From Levilactobacillus enshiensis (lineage in GTDB: Bacteria; Bacillota; Bacilli; Lactobacillales; Lactobacillaceae): DNA of 64,000 nucleotides. This document shows, piece after piece, positions 1 to 8,268 of this stretch; within the stretch, counting starts at the first letter, position 1, and the number at the start of each line of letters is the position of its first letter. The stretch lies in the NCBI RefSeq assembly GCF_007115095.1, contig NZ_SULH01000005.1, positions 1 through 64,000 of the forward strand, in the 5' to 3' direction. A model generated the notes under the pieces. That model searched no databases, was not told where the DNA came from, and saw nothing but the letters and a program-made list of their open reading frames with translations. The position numbers were made by a program, and so were the translations under genes.

Positions 1-1
1 G

Positions 2-42
2 AAGCGGCTTTACCGCGGTAGAATACCGTGGCAAAGCCGCTT
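2..42. terminator. inverted repeat, probable terminator of a gene left of the window
   Basis: The two arms, each about 17 bases (AAGCGGCTTTACCGCGG and CCGTGGCAAAGCCGCTT), pair almost completely around a short loop. No strong T-run follows on the plus strand, so it may serve a gene outside the window or be part of the repeat that follows. Confidence 0.5.
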
Positions 43-104
43 AGACAGGACTCGAAAAATTATATTATTTTACCTGTCAACTTGACAGGGACTAGTACAT
101 TCTC

Positions 105-266
105 TTCTGAAACAGCTGATTTCATTTTTTACCATTATCATGTCGAAACGTGCACCACCAGGCAGTTTGTTGCGCTTAACCCGAGAACAGAAATTATGCC
201 AAGAACAGGCATAACCCCTGTTCTCACGTTAATGCTCGCAAACTAACCGCCTTATGGCCCACTCTC
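105..266 (+). repeat. structured dispersed repeat B, copy 1
   Basis: About 160 bases that recur at 27471-27631 in the same orientation with only scattered substitutions. It folds well: GTTTG (165-169) pairs with CAAAC (239-243), GAGAACAG (183-190) with CTGTTCTC (218-225), and TTATGCC (194-200) with GGCATAA (208-214). A possible reading frame across it has no ribosome binding site and is not believed. The rest of 1-345 holds only the hairpin at the left edge and the promoter of the next gene. Confidence 0.75.
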
Positions 267-284
267 ATTTGTAGTCACCTTATT

Positions 285-293
285 TGGTATAAT
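285..293 (+). promoter_or_regulatory. extended -10 promoter of the recombinase-like gene
   Basis: TGGTATAAT is an extended -10 element about 50 bases before the start codon. No good -35 box is seen, which is common for extended -10 promoters. Confidence 0.55.
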
Positions 294-345
294 AAAGGTA
301 CTTATACGCAATCTTCATGCTTGCACCGGAAAGGAGGCCCCCCAC

Positions 346-1173
346 ATGGCCCAACTTGAGTACCCCTATCAAGATGCTTTCAACCGCCAGTTAGCTGACC
401 GTAGTATGGCCGCGGCCACCCGTGATGAATACACGGCCACCCTCAAAGATTTCTTCAAATACCTAGAAAACTTTAATCCAACCTATCAGCGGGACCACCG
501 TGTGAATCAACTGCAAACAGCTGACGTGCAACAGTATCTAGCCATGTTGGTCGACTCACGGCAAATTCAAAATCAAACTTACAATAAAATCTTGTCACAC
601 TTGAACGTCTACTTTAAGTTTCTGTTTTCGCACAACTGGACGCCCTATTTGCCCACCTTGGACCTGAAAAGTAAGCCCAAGCAGGCGGCCCAACCCCTTA
701 ACTATCGCTGGGTCGACCACCTGGATGACCTGCTGGCAGATCCACGGCTCCATTACTACACCCGCTTGACCCTCCTGCTCATTTCGCAGGGCTACCCCGT
801 GCAGGTCTTCCTCCAACCCGATTTCACGGTCAAGCTCACCACCACGGAATGGCCCCCGACCGCTCAGAAATTTCTGACTGATTTTCGCCAATTCATCACA
901 CCACTTCAAGATCGTTTTCAATGTGGAGACTGGTTCTTGAAACAGCGCGCGGCGGCCGACCCCCACTTAACGTTACCTGGCCTTCACAAGTACCTCAAGC
1001 CGGATGAAGCCATCGTCGAGTTTTCGCTCAGTCCAACCGTTTTATACCAAGGTTATTTAGTTAACTATCTGCGACGTCACCCGCAAAAGACCGACAAAGA
1101 GGTCATTGCTAACCTACATTTAGAACCAGATTCCATCGATTATTATCGCCGATTAGCACAACGTGCAGACTAA
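346..1173 (+). CDS. tyrosine-recombinase-like protein, integrase core-binding (SAM-like) domain only
   Basis: 275 residues. Residues 1-110 look like the N-terminal SAM-like DNA-binding domain of phage/XerC-type integrases: a helical region with TRDEYTATLKDFFKYLE and QTYNKILSHLNVYFKFL. The remaining 160 residues do not show the R...HxxR...Y catalytic set of active tyrosine recombinases, so strand exchange by this protein alone is unlikely. It may be a DNA-binding relic or a repurposed regulator. The start follows an AAAGGAGG ribosome binding site 8 bases upstream and an extended -10 promoter. No attachment site or excisionase lies nearby. The family assignment is from sequence pattern and the loss of catalysis is inference. 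Confidence 0.6.
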   Translation: MAQLEYPYQDAFNRQLADRSMAAATRDEYTATLKDFFKYLENFNPTYQRDHRVNQLQTADVQQYLAMLVDSRQIQNQTYNKILSHLNVYFKFLFSHNWTPYLPTLDLKSKPKQAAQPLNYRWVDHLDDLLADPRLHYYTRLTLLLISQGYPVQVFLQPDFTVKLTTTEWPPTAQKFLTDFRQFITPLQDRFQCGDWFLKQRAAADPHLTLPGLHKYLKPDEAIVEFSLSPTVLYQGYLVNYLRRHPQKTDKEVIANLHLEPDSIDYYRRLAQRAD

Positions 1174-1226
1174 ATTCATTTAATCCCCTATACTATACTT
1201 AAAACGATCTCATTGGGGGAATTTTT

Positions 1227-2081
1227 ATGTTTAAGAAATGGCGGCTCTGGGGGAGCTGTCTGTTGTTGATTGCACTGATTGCGGGCGCGGTGGCCTGGAC
1301 GCAAAGTCGACCAAGTCACGTTCAGACGGCTCCCGCCACAACTAATCACGTTGCTCAGAGTAGTCGACATACCGACGCCACGACCACGCTCGCTGAAAAG
1401 CCGTGGACTAAGTTGAAACAGCCTTTGAAACTACCGATTCTGATGTACCACAGCATCTCAACGGGCAATCAGCTCCGCGTGCCCTTGCAACAATTTGACC
1501 AAGAAATGACCTACCTGAAACGCCATCACTATCGCACACTGACAACAGCCGAGGCGATTCGGGCTTTGACGACGAACACCGTGCCCCAAAAGAAGGTTGT
1601 CTGGGTCACGTTAGACGATGCGTACCGGGACAATCTTAAGATTTTACCCGTTCTCCGCAAAAATCGCCAACACGTCACCATTAACGCCATCACGGGATTT
1701 ACCACTAAAAGTAATCACCTGTCGCTGGCTGCTATGCGGCGCATGCGTGACACTGGCCGCGTGGACTTTGCCAGCCACACGGTACGCCACCTCGACCTGA
1801 CGACCCTTTCTGCGAAGCAACAACGTGCGGAACTCGACGATTCCAAGACCTGGCTGGATACCACGTTCGATCAAGACACGCGGTTACTGTGCTACCCGGC
1901 CGGTCGAAATAACGAGACCACGCGTCGATTGGCGAAGCAGACGGGCTACACGCTGGCGCTGACCACCCAAGAGGGCGTGGCCGAACTGAGTCAGGGACGC
2001 TATAGTTTGAAACGGCTACGGATCGCGCCTAAGATGAGTCTGGCCGCCTTTGCGAGTGTGGTAAACGTTAAAAATCGCTAA
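1227..2081 (+). CDS. membrane-anchored polysaccharide deacetylase (NodB-type, CE4)
   Basis: 284 residues. A short basic start and a hydrophobic stretch at about 8-24 form a signal anchor, followed by a Thr/Ser-rich linker and a NodB homology domain from about 68. The metal-site motifs are visible: the double Asp at 130-131 (in VTLDDAYRD) and the two His of SHTVRH at 184 and 188. CYPAG corresponds to a later conserved motif. The enzyme family removes N- or O-acetyl groups from wall glycans outside the membrane, which can lower lysozyme sensitivity. The usual TFDDG motif reads TLDDA here. Monocistronic, closed by the terminator at 2126-2175. The substrate is not known. Confidence 0.82.
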   Translation: MFKKWRLWGSCLLLIALIAGAVAWTQSRPSHVQTAPATTNHVAQSSRHTDATTTLAEKPWTKLKQPLKLPILMYHSISTGNQLRVPLQQFDQEMTYLKRHHYRTLTTAEAIRALTTNTVPQKKVVWVTLDDAYRDNLKILPVLRKNRQHVTINAITGFTTKSNHLSLAAMRRMRDTGRVDFASHTVRHLDLTTLSAKQQRAELDDSKTWLDTTFDQDTRLLCYPAGRNNETTRRLAKQTGYTLALTTQEGVAELSQGRYSLKRLRIAPKMSLAAFASVVNVKNR

Positions 2082-2125
2082 TCATTAAAACTAACCAACG
2101 TGTCGCTTGTGAAACAATCCAATTA

Positions 2126-2175
2126 AAAACAGCGTCAGAATCGGTCGAGATTTGACCCCATTCTGACGCTGTTTT
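2126..2175. terminator. bidirectional terminator between convergent genes
   Basis: Perfect 16-base arms starting AAAACAGCGTCAGAAT, with A-run and T-run at either side, serve the deacetylase and the dehydrogenase that face each other. Confidence 0.9.
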
Positions 2176-2185
2176 GTTATCGCCC

Positions 2186-3094
2186 TTATTTAGCCTGTCC
2201 CAAGATAAATCCTGGTCGCTGAAAGGCCGGATCTGGGTAATCGTAAAACCCGTGGCCCGTTTCCACGCCCACCTTGCCTTGATCAAGCAGTGCCGTCTTC
2301 ATCTTTTCTGCCGCTGCGGCCAAGTCAGCATGGCCGGGTGTCGCGCCCACGTCCTTAAAGATATTGTACGCAGTGCGCAGACCAACGACATCGAGCATGC
2401 CAAACGGTCCAATGGGAGCCTTGGTCGACAACATCCACGTTCGGTCGATGGTGGCAACGTCAGCAACGTCCTTTGTCCACAAGACCAGTGCCGCACCCAC
2501 AAATGGAATCAGCAACGTGTTCAACACATAAGCCGGTTGTTCCTTCTTCAGTTCGACCGTAATCATCCCGATACGTTTCGCAAAATCCACGATGGTTGCA
2601 TAAACTTCTGGATCGGTCCCAGCGTGCCCCATGATTTCTGCCATATTATTTTTCCACACGTGATTGACGAAGTGCAGGGCTAAGAATTTTTGTGGTCGCC
2701 CCGTCACTTCTGCGAATTGACTAGGGAGAAACGACGATGTGTTCGTGGTAAAGATCGTCTTGCTGGGCGCCACCTGTGCAAGTTGTTCGTACAAACTACG
2801 CTTGATGGCCACCACTTCCGGCACTGCTTCAATCACCAAGTCGGCATCGGCCACCGCGGCAGCCAAGTCGGTGCTGTAGCTCAGTCGTTCGTGGGTCGCA
2901 TCAATGGCGGCCGGTGTTGCCTGCAGGTCCCGCACGTATGCCTGATCCCAGGTGGTCACCCGTTCCCGAGCTGCCGCAATCGCTGTTGCATTGATATCAT
3001 AGATGGTAACGGTAAACCCCTTAAACGCCGTTTGATAAGCAATTTGACTACCCAACGTGCCACCGCCAGCAACCACAACCCGCTTAATTCTCAT
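2186..3094 (-). CDS. 3-hydroxyacyl-CoA dehydrogenase family protein
   Basis: About 302 residues. A Rossmann fold opens with VVVAGGGTLGSQIA, the NAD-binding glycine loop of 3-hydroxybutyryl-CoA dehydrogenases. The NAD-domain motifs VIEAVPE and TTNTSS and the catalytic His in ALHFVNHVW follow, then a C-terminal domain ending in GHGFYDYP. The family oxidises 3-hydroxyacyl-CoA to 3-ketoacyl-CoA; the substrate here is unknown because no beta-oxidation genes are nearby. The ATG at 3094 is preferred because GGAG lies 8 bases upstream; a GTG three codons earlier directly touches that site. Monocistronic. Confidence 0.88.
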   Translation of the reverse strand: MRIKRVVVAGGGTLGSQIAYQTAFKGFTVTIYDINATAIAAARERVTTWDQAYVRDLQATPAAIDATHERLSYSTDLAAAVADADLVIEAVPEVVAIKRSLYEQLAQVAPSKTIFTTNTSSFLPSQFAEVTGRPQKFLALHFVNHVWKNNMAEIMGHAGTDPEVYATIVDFAKRIGMITVELKKEQPAYVLNTLLIPFVGAALVLWTKDVADVATIDRTWMLSTKAPIGPFGMLDVVGLRTAYNIFKDVGATPGHADLAAAAEKMKTALLDQGKVGVETGHGFYDYPDPAFQRPGFILGQAK

Positions 3095-3203
3095 CTGAAA
3101 CACTCCTCTCTAAACTCTGAGCATCACGTTTATTACGCCATGAGTTTAGCGAAAAACGTTTGACAAGTGAACGAATTCAACCGAATAGGTTAATTGAATG
3201 CGC

Positions 3204-3245
3204 AAAAAGATAAGTCAGGTCGTTATTTACTTGACTTATCTTTTT
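3204..3245. terminator. strong hairpin without an obvious gene
   Basis: Fourteen-base perfect arms (AAAAAGATAAGTCA) with flanking A and T runs. It separates the dehydrogenase promoter region from the small peptide gene. No gene in the window clearly ends at it. Confidence 0.8.
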
Positions 3246-3347
3246 AATGGCGCAATCGGCGTTTATTTGTAAGCGGTTCCTATTGCTTCATATCAACCTT
3301 CGCCGTACAATGAAGTTAGTTAAACTGGTCACAAGGAGGTCTTTCAA

Positions 3348-3440
3348 ATGGGGAGCGTTGCCACGTTAGCCACCTGGTCGTTCATGTTGATCTTGATTGG
3401 TGCGGAAATTGTGCGGGGAATCTTTATGTTTAAAGGTTAA
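3348..3440 (+). CDS. 30-residue membrane peptide
   Basis: A short reading frame, begun by ATG with a textbook AAGGAGGT site 8 bases upstream. The product is 30 residues with a single hydrophobic segment (WSFMLILIGAEIV) and a short basic end (FMFKG), consistent with a one-pass membrane peptide. A hairpin terminator follows 23 bases after the stop, so it sits in its own transcription unit. I do not recognise the family; it could be a regulatory micropeptide or a type I toxin-like peptide. The gene call itself rests on the ribosome binding site, the stop and the terminator. Confidence 0.7.
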   Translation: MGSVATLATWSFMLILIGAEIVRGIFMFKG

Positions 3441-3462
3441 ACCTAAATGGGTGTCTCCTGAA

Positions 3463-3502
3463 AGGCAGTTACTGACGTTCGCCGAAAGTAACTGTCTATT
3501 TT
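3463..3502 (+). terminator. terminator of the 30-residue peptide gene
   Basis: AGGCAGTTACT pairs with AGTAACTGTCT across a 13-base loop, followed by ATTTT. Confidence 0.75.
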
Positions 3503-3781
3503 GATGCCATGGATTGGCACTGCCGGATATGCCGTTGTCATACGAAAGCCCATGATGACGGGTAGCGACCTTCGTTTTAACCAACCGACTTTTTACTTAT
3601 CGTCACCATCACGTTTTTTCAATTCGCGTGTTCCCCTATCCCCCCACGTCTAACTAGGGTAAACTGGGGAAAGGAACCTTTTCTAATCAGCTACTGACTA
3701 GTTGAAATGTGGCTGAAAACCAGTTGATTAGTCCCACACATAGTCGTCACTGTTTTTTACATAAAAGGAGTTTAATAATCT
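3503..3781 (+). other. long leader region before the envelope protein gene
   Basis: About 280 bases without a gene. CTAATCAGCT (3683-3692) can pair with AGTTGATTAG (3722-3731), enclosing further self-complementary bases, just before the AAGGAG site of the next gene. It may be a structured 5' leader; no known riboswitch motif is seen. Confidence 0.35.
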
Positions 3782-5512
3782 ATGCTTTTAGTCGCACTAT
3801 TTGGCACCCTCACAGCGCTGGGCATGACCATTTTGGCCAGTATCCAACGGCCCGATTGCTGGCAACTGCTGGTTGGGACCTACGTGATCTTTTACTTGAT
3901 CGCGCTGGTCATCGACTTCGTTAGCCTCCCCAGCAAGGCCCTCTACAGTTTAATCACCATGAACCTGATCTATGGGGTCTGCTACCTCCCCTTGCTGGTC
4001 ATTAGTAACCCGCAAGCCAAGGTCGAGGGCAAACGCAACGCGAACTCACCGTTCAACCTTCGGCTACCACGCTTAAACTTTGGTACTAAAATTGCCGACT
4101 GGGTGTTGGCTATTTTAGTCGTGCTCGGTCTATTTGGCTCGCTGCAAACTCGCTTCGGCGTCAAAGCTGTCTACAACTCCTTAAAGGTCAAGACGGTCAA
4201 GACTGCTCCGCTGCTAGATAAGTCTGCGACCCCCATCGCGATTGCCCCCGAGACCGTACGGAACAAGATGAACAAGGCCATGAGTACCGTGCCGAACACG
4301 TCTTACTACAAATTAGGCGCGCTTCAAACACAGGTCGTCAAGGGGAAGACCGTCTACATTGCCCCCGTCGAATTCGATGGTTTTTGGCGTTGGCAACGGG
4401 CTCGGAATACCCCTGGCTACTTCATCATTGACGCCACAAACGTCAACGCCGAACCACATTTCGTGAAGCAATCAATGAAATACACGCCCAGCGCCTACCT
4501 GTTCGACGACGCCCAGCGGGTCATTTACAACCGGTTCCCCAGCTGGGTCCAGGAAGGGCAGCCACAGTTGGAAGTCAACGATCAAGGCGAACCCTACTTC
4601 ATTCAGACCGTCTATAAGGCTCGCGGCATCTCCAAACGAATCAATTACCGTAGCCTCCATGTCGTCGTTTTAAACGCCAAGACGGGGGCCACGAAACTCT
4701 ACACGGCTGCTGGTGCACCCGCATTTATTAACGAATCGATTGCCTCATCGACCGCTGCAGAAATGAATGAGATCTTCGGTCGCTATGGGAATGGTTTCTT
4801 CAATGCCTACTTCAATAAGACCGGCGTTAAGTTGCCTAATAGTAACGGGACTGAGGATGGCGTTACCCCCGTCGCCGATAAACACGGTAATATTTCCTAC
4901 TTCAATGACTTTACGTCGCCCAAGACCAGTGCCGACTCGACGATGGGCTACTCCATGATCAATGCGCGGACTGGCACCCTGACCTACTACACTGGTAAGA
5001 ACATCGGGGTCATGGACAGTGACGGGGCCAAGAAGATTGCCGAGAAGGAGTACGTCGCCCAGAAATGGTCCGCAACGATGCCAATCATGTACAACATTGA
5101 TGGTACGCCGACCTGGGTCGTTTCCCTCCTCGACTCCACGGGTGCCTTCCGGAGCTACGCCTACATCAAGGCGGCCGACCAAAGTGTTAAGGCCTATGCC
5201 ACGACAGCGGCGCAAGCTCTCGACCAATACCGGGTTCAGCTGGCAGCAGCCGGCTCCACCGCGAGTTCAACGGCAACCAAATTGACCAAGGTCAGTGGGA
5301 CCGTCTCACGGGTCGCCATCGTTCCCAACGGCAGCACCCAAAGCGTCCTCTTTGCCTTGAAGAACAACGACGTCCTCTGGTCAGTCGGCACCGGCGACTA
5401 CCCGAAGGCGGCGCTCCTAGAGTCTGGCGATAAAGTTAAAATGACCGCTAATGTGAATAAACAGGCCAAGACTGGAACCGTTCAGTCATTTACGAACGAG
5501 TCGTTCAAATAA
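3782..5512 (+). CDS. large membrane-anchored extracytoplasmic protein, function unknown
   Basis: 576 residues. Hydrophobic segments near residues 1-18, 27-50, 56-78 and 105-122 form a small membrane domain. The remaining 450 residues are soluble, rich in Tyr, Thr and Asn, and probably face outside. The outer part has repeated phrases such as GYFIIDATN, SLHVVVLNAKTG and YSMINARTGTLTYYTGKN, suggesting repeated beta units of the PepSY or propeller kind. A C-terminal segment from about 500 (SGTVSRVAIVPNGS) looks like a small OB-type beta barrel. AAGGAG lies 11 bases before the ATG. A hairpin terminator follows. I do not recognise a named family. Confidence 0.75.
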   Translation: MLLVALFGTLTALGMTILASIQRPDCWQLLVGTYVIFYLIALVIDFVSLPSKALYSLITMNLIYGVCYLPLLVISNPQAKVEGKRNANSPFNLRLPRLNFGTKIADWVLAILVVLGLFGSLQTRFGVKAVYNSLKVKTVKTAPLLDKSATPIAIAPETVRNKMNKAMSTVPNTSYYKLGALQTQVVKGKTVYIAPVEFDGFWRWQRARNTPGYFIIDATNVNAEPHFVKQSMKYTPSAYLFDDAQRVIYNRFPSWVQEGQPQLEVNDQGEPYFIQTVYKARGISKRINYRSLHVVVLNAKTGATKLYTAAGAPAFINESIASSTAAEMNEIFGRYGNGFFNAYFNKTGVKLPNSNGTEDGVTPVADKHGNISYFNDFTSPKTSADSTMGYSMINARTGTLTYYTGKNIGVMDSDGAKKIAEKEYVAQKWSATMPIMYNIDGTPTWVVSLLDSTGAFRSYAYIKAADQSVKAYATTAAQALDQYRVQLAAAGSTASSTATKLTKVSGTVSRVAIVPNGSTQSVLFALKNNDVLWSVGTGDYPKAALLESGDKVKMTANVNKQAKTGTVQSFTNESFK

Positions 5513-5560
5513 GTCGAATCAGATTCGATCAACGTTGGCTGCTAGCTTTCAACAAAAATG

Positions 5561-5593
5561 ACACTCTCCTTTAATTGGAAAGTGCCTTTTTTT
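5561..5593 (+). terminator. terminator of the envelope protein gene
   Basis: CACTCTCC pairs with GGAAAGTG with one mismatch, followed by seven T. Confidence 0.8.
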
Positions 5594-5636
5594 GACCCGA
5601 AAAAAAGACATCAATGACCGTCATCATGATGCCCCC

Positions 5637-6278
5637 TTACATCCAGCTAGGTTGGTCGCCGGCAGTGCCCGCCTTGTCTAAGCCAACGCTAGCATTTTGA
5701 AATGTGTCCGGCGCCTGGATCACGTTAAAGGCAAAGTCGGCGACACTTTGACGAGACACCTCGGTCCCCTTGAAGCCCTCAGCCACCGTCAACGTTTCGT
5801 AATCGACTTCATCGTTATTCGTCAACCAAGCTGGCCGAATTTCGGTAAAGGTCACGCCGGATTTAGCAACCAAGTCAGCCGTTTTCCGGAAGGCTGGCAG
5901 ATAGGCGCCAATCATGCGCTCGTTCCATTCGCCAAACTTACCGCGAACTTCATTCTGAGCCCCCAGTGAACTGATATAGATCAACCGTTGCTTATTCGTC
6001 TGGTGCATGGCATCGATCACGCTCTGGATCTGAACGTCGAGGTCCTGACCACCCAAGTTAGAGTAAATGATGTCAGCATCAGCCATCGCCCCAGCAACTG
6101 TTGCTGTGTCGTTCACATCCCCCTCGACCAACGTGACCCGGTCGTTGTTCGCGTATTGATTCAACCGCGCAGTATCCCGTAGAAATAGGGTCAACGTCAC
6201 ATCCGTTTCGTTCAATAACCGGTCCGTCAAGATACGGGCCATGGCACCATGAGCACCGAGAATCATAATTTTAGTCAT
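5637..6278 (-). CDS. NAD(P)H-binding protein, NmrA/atypical SDR type
   Basis: 214 residues. It begins MTKIMILGAHGAMA, a Rossmann nucleotide loop of the GxxGxxx kind typical of atypical short-chain dehydrogenases. ADIIYSNLGG, RLIYISSLGA and EIRPAWLTN mark the later strands. The Tyr-x3-Lys catalytic pair of classical SDRs is not evident, so it may act as a redox sensor or reductase of unknown substrate. The ATG at 6278 has GGAGGAAG 8 bases upstream; an upstream in-frame start lacks such a site. It lies 92 bases behind the MerR regulator gene on the same strand and could be its target. Confidence 0.82.
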   Translation of the reverse strand: MTKIMILGAHGAMARILTDRLLNETDVTLTLFLRDTARLNQYANNDRVTLVEGDVNDTATVAGAMADADIIYSNLGGQDLDVQIQSVIDAMHQTNKQRLIYISSLGAQNEVRGKFGEWNERMIGAYLPAFRKTADLVAKSGVTFTEIRPAWLTNNDEVDYETLTVAEGFKGTEVSRQSVADFAFNVIQAPDTFQNASVGLDKAGTAGDQPSWM

Positions 6279-6370
6279 TTTGTAAACTTCCTCCAGTTCA
6301 TTTTGTCTAACAACCGATTCAAGTATCAACCATCACTGTCATCTAGGAGCTAACACCTATTTTTGTACGT

Positions 6371-6727
6371 TCAACCTTTCGTTAAGTATACTTCGCTGTT
6401 GACCGTTGGCAAACAGGCGATCTTGGTTTCCAAACGCGCTAGCGACTCCTGAAGATGATCAATTTGGCCACGTAGCTCGCCAGCCTGGGCCGTCAAGATT
6501 TGTCGTTGCCCCGCAGCCGACTTTTCCGTCTGGAGTTGCTTGATTTCTTCAATCGTCACGCCACACGCACGCAGGTCTAAAATCGCCTTGATCTGCACAA
6601 TATCCGCACTCGTGTAATCACGCATGCCGCTGAGTCGCGCGACCGGGGCCATAATGCCGACCTGCTCATAATAACGCAACGTCCACGCGCTGGTTTGTAG
6701 CCGCTTGGCGGCCTCATTGATCTTCAT
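6371..6727 (-). CDS. MerR-family transcriptional regulator
   Basis: 118 residues. The N-terminal winged helix-turn-helix (residues 1-70) has the family signature LRYYEQVGIM and MRDYTSADIVQIKAIL, followed by a dimerising coiled coil at about 75-105. The short C-terminus has two separated possible ligands (one Cys in IACLP) and no clear metal site, so the inducer is unknown. A GGGAGGAAG site precedes the start. It follows the DUF2255 gene by 19 bases and precedes the NAD(P)-binding protein gene, which suggests a small operon responding to redox or electrophile stress. Confidence 0.88.
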   Translation of the reverse strand: MKINEAAKRLQTSAWTLRYYEQVGIMAPVARLSGMRDYTSADIVQIKAILDLRACGVTIEEIKQLQTEKSAAGQRQILTAQAGELRGQIDHLQESLARLETKIACLPTVNSEVYLTKG

Positions 6728-6746
6728 TTGGCTTCCTCCCTACCTT

Positions 6747-7124
6747 CTAAAATGGCAAAATTTCGACGGTCGCCGACTGTGGCCCTGCTTGTAACATGGG
6801 CTGAACGTAGGCACTATGCCCATATTTTTGGCGATAACCAGCGTCGATCTTCGCCGTCAATGCTGGGTCACCCGTGACCGAGCGAAAACGGACCTTAAAA
6901 TTACAACCGTCCAAGTGCACCCGCCCGGCACGTTGTCTGACCGCCGATTGATACCACGACGACCGTTGACCGTTCCAGGCGCGGACGTAGAGATGTTCAT
7001 CGACGACCACGGACCAGATCCAAGTTGGCGTACCGTAAGTCTTGCCATCACTGTAAAATGGTGAGATGCGTAGGTCATCGGCTGTGGCGAAGGTTCGTAG
7101 TCGTTGCGCTGTCCATTTTTCCAT
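6747..7124 (-). CDS. DUF2255 family protein
   Basis: 125 residues with the DUF2255 pattern: WTAQRLRTFATADDLRISPF at the start, PTWIWSVVVDEHLYVRAWNG in the middle and a C-terminal VEILPF. The fold resembles split-barrel FMN-binding proteins in which a substrate arm (RSSWYQ) follows the barrel; this is family knowledge and the activity is untested. First gene of the unit with merR, and divergent from the LysR gene. GGAAGGGG precedes its ATG. Confidence 0.75.
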   Translation of the reverse strand: MEKWTAQRLRTFATADDLRISPFYSDGKTYGTPTWIWSVVVDEHLYVRAWNGQRSSWYQSAVRQRAGRVHLDGCNFKVRFRSVTGDPALTAKIDAGYRQKYGHSAYVQPMLQAGPQSATVEILPF

Positions 7125-7241
7125 GTGGCCCCTTCCTTTCTGCTGTTATCTACAGGTTCCATCTTATGGCTTGACTTTTAATATGTCGAATGCTTAGATT
7201 AAATCAAATGGTATACAAATTAGCTATAGGAGATGCTGACG

Positions 7242-8123
7242 ATGGAATTACGGGTCTTACGTTACTTTTTGATGGTCGTTCAGGAGAAGAATATTAGTAA
7301 GGCCGCAGACCGGCTTCACGTCTCGCAACCCACCGTTTCCCGGCAGCTGAAGGAGCTGGAAACTGAGTTGGGAACCGTTCTCTTTGCGCGCGGCAACCGG
7401 ACCATTCAGCTCACACCAGATGGCGACTATTTCGCCAATCAAGCCAAACAGATTCTATCTTTGACCGATAAAACGCTGACCAACATCCATCAAGAACAGG
7501 ACATCAGTGGGTCCGTTTTCGTGGGGAGTGCCGAGACCCGCAGCATGTTGACCGTGGCACAAGCCATTGGTCACCTGAACCAGGAACATCCCCACGTCCA
7601 GATTAACTTGGTCAGTACCGATGCCAATGAGACTTATCAGCAGTTAAGCTCAGGCGTCTTCGACTTTGGGGTCGTCATGGAACCCACCGACAAGACCGAC
7701 TACAACTTTTTGCGCTTGCCCGGTGAAAGCCGCTGGGGATTATTGGTCCAAAGTCGCTCACCATTAGCGCAACAAGCCACGGTGAGCCTCGAGGATGTCG
7801 CCCAGACCAAGCTTATTTTGCCGCAACAAGGTGGTAGTCGCCGGATTCATGACCTGTTCGGCTTGGAATGGGATGATTTGACGGTCACGGCGACCTATAA
7901 CCTGCTGTATAACGCGTCCCTGCTGGTCTCAGCCGGTGTCGGCAACGCATTGGGTCTAGACGGCATCATCAACACCAACCAATCCGACCTCGCCTTTGTC
8001 CCGTTGGCGCCCCGCGCCTCGTCTGGTTCCAGCCTGATCTGGTTGAAGGGCCAACGTCTGTCAGTGGCCGCACAAGCCCTGCTGGAGCAGATTCGCGCCG
8101 AATTGACCCCCACTGAAAATTAA
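7242..8123 (+). CDS. LysR-family transcriptional regulator
   Basis: 293 residues. The helix-turn-helix at residues 1-60 is classical (MELRVLRYFLMVVQEKNISKA, then SQPTVSRQLKELETELG), followed by the periplasmic-binding-like effector domain from about 90. AGGAG lies 9 bases before the ATG at 7242; another in-frame ATG at 7233 would abut that site. It is transcribed divergently from the DUF2255-merR unit and convergent with the acetyltransferase gene. Regulators of this family often control a divergent neighbour. The inducer is unknown. Confidence 0.9.
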   Translation: MELRVLRYFLMVVQEKNISKAADRLHVSQPTVSRQLKELETELGTVLFARGNRTIQLTPDGDYFANQAKQILSLTDKTLTNIHQEQDISGSVFVGSAETRSMLTVAQAIGHLNQEHPHVQINLVSTDANETYQQLSSGVFDFGVVMEPTDKTDYNFLRLPGESRWGLLVQSRSPLAQQATVSLEDVAQTKLILPQQGGSRRIHDLFGLEWDDLTVTATYNLLYNASLLVSAGVGNALGLDGIINTNQSDLAFVPLAPRASSGSSLIWLKGQRLSVAAQALLEQIRAELTPTEN

Positions 8124-8137
8124 ATCAGGGAGTAAAA

Positions 8138-8182
8138 AAATCGGCTTTTTCAGGACCTCTAAGATCCTGAAAAAACCGATTT
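8138..8182. terminator. bidirectional terminator
   Basis: AAATCGG and TTTTTCAGGA pair with TCCTGAAAAA and CCGATTT. Its arms closely resemble those of the terminator at 36116-36163. Confidence 0.85.
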
Positions 8183-8268
8183 GCGTGATGTCGCATTCGT
8201 TGCGCATATGACAGTAGCGGCTAACCGCCAAATAGCCGTCAAGTGTTTCCCCCACCAGGCTTATTTTC

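Noticed and set aside
28-246. 72-codon open frame at the left edge
   Set aside because: No ribosome binding site; it spans the structured repeat B and is not kept in the second copy.
2174-2683. Plus-strand open frame opposite the 3-hydroxyacyl-CoA dehydrogenase
   Set aside because: It mirrors the real gene in another frame and its protein is rich in Cys and His with no family pattern.
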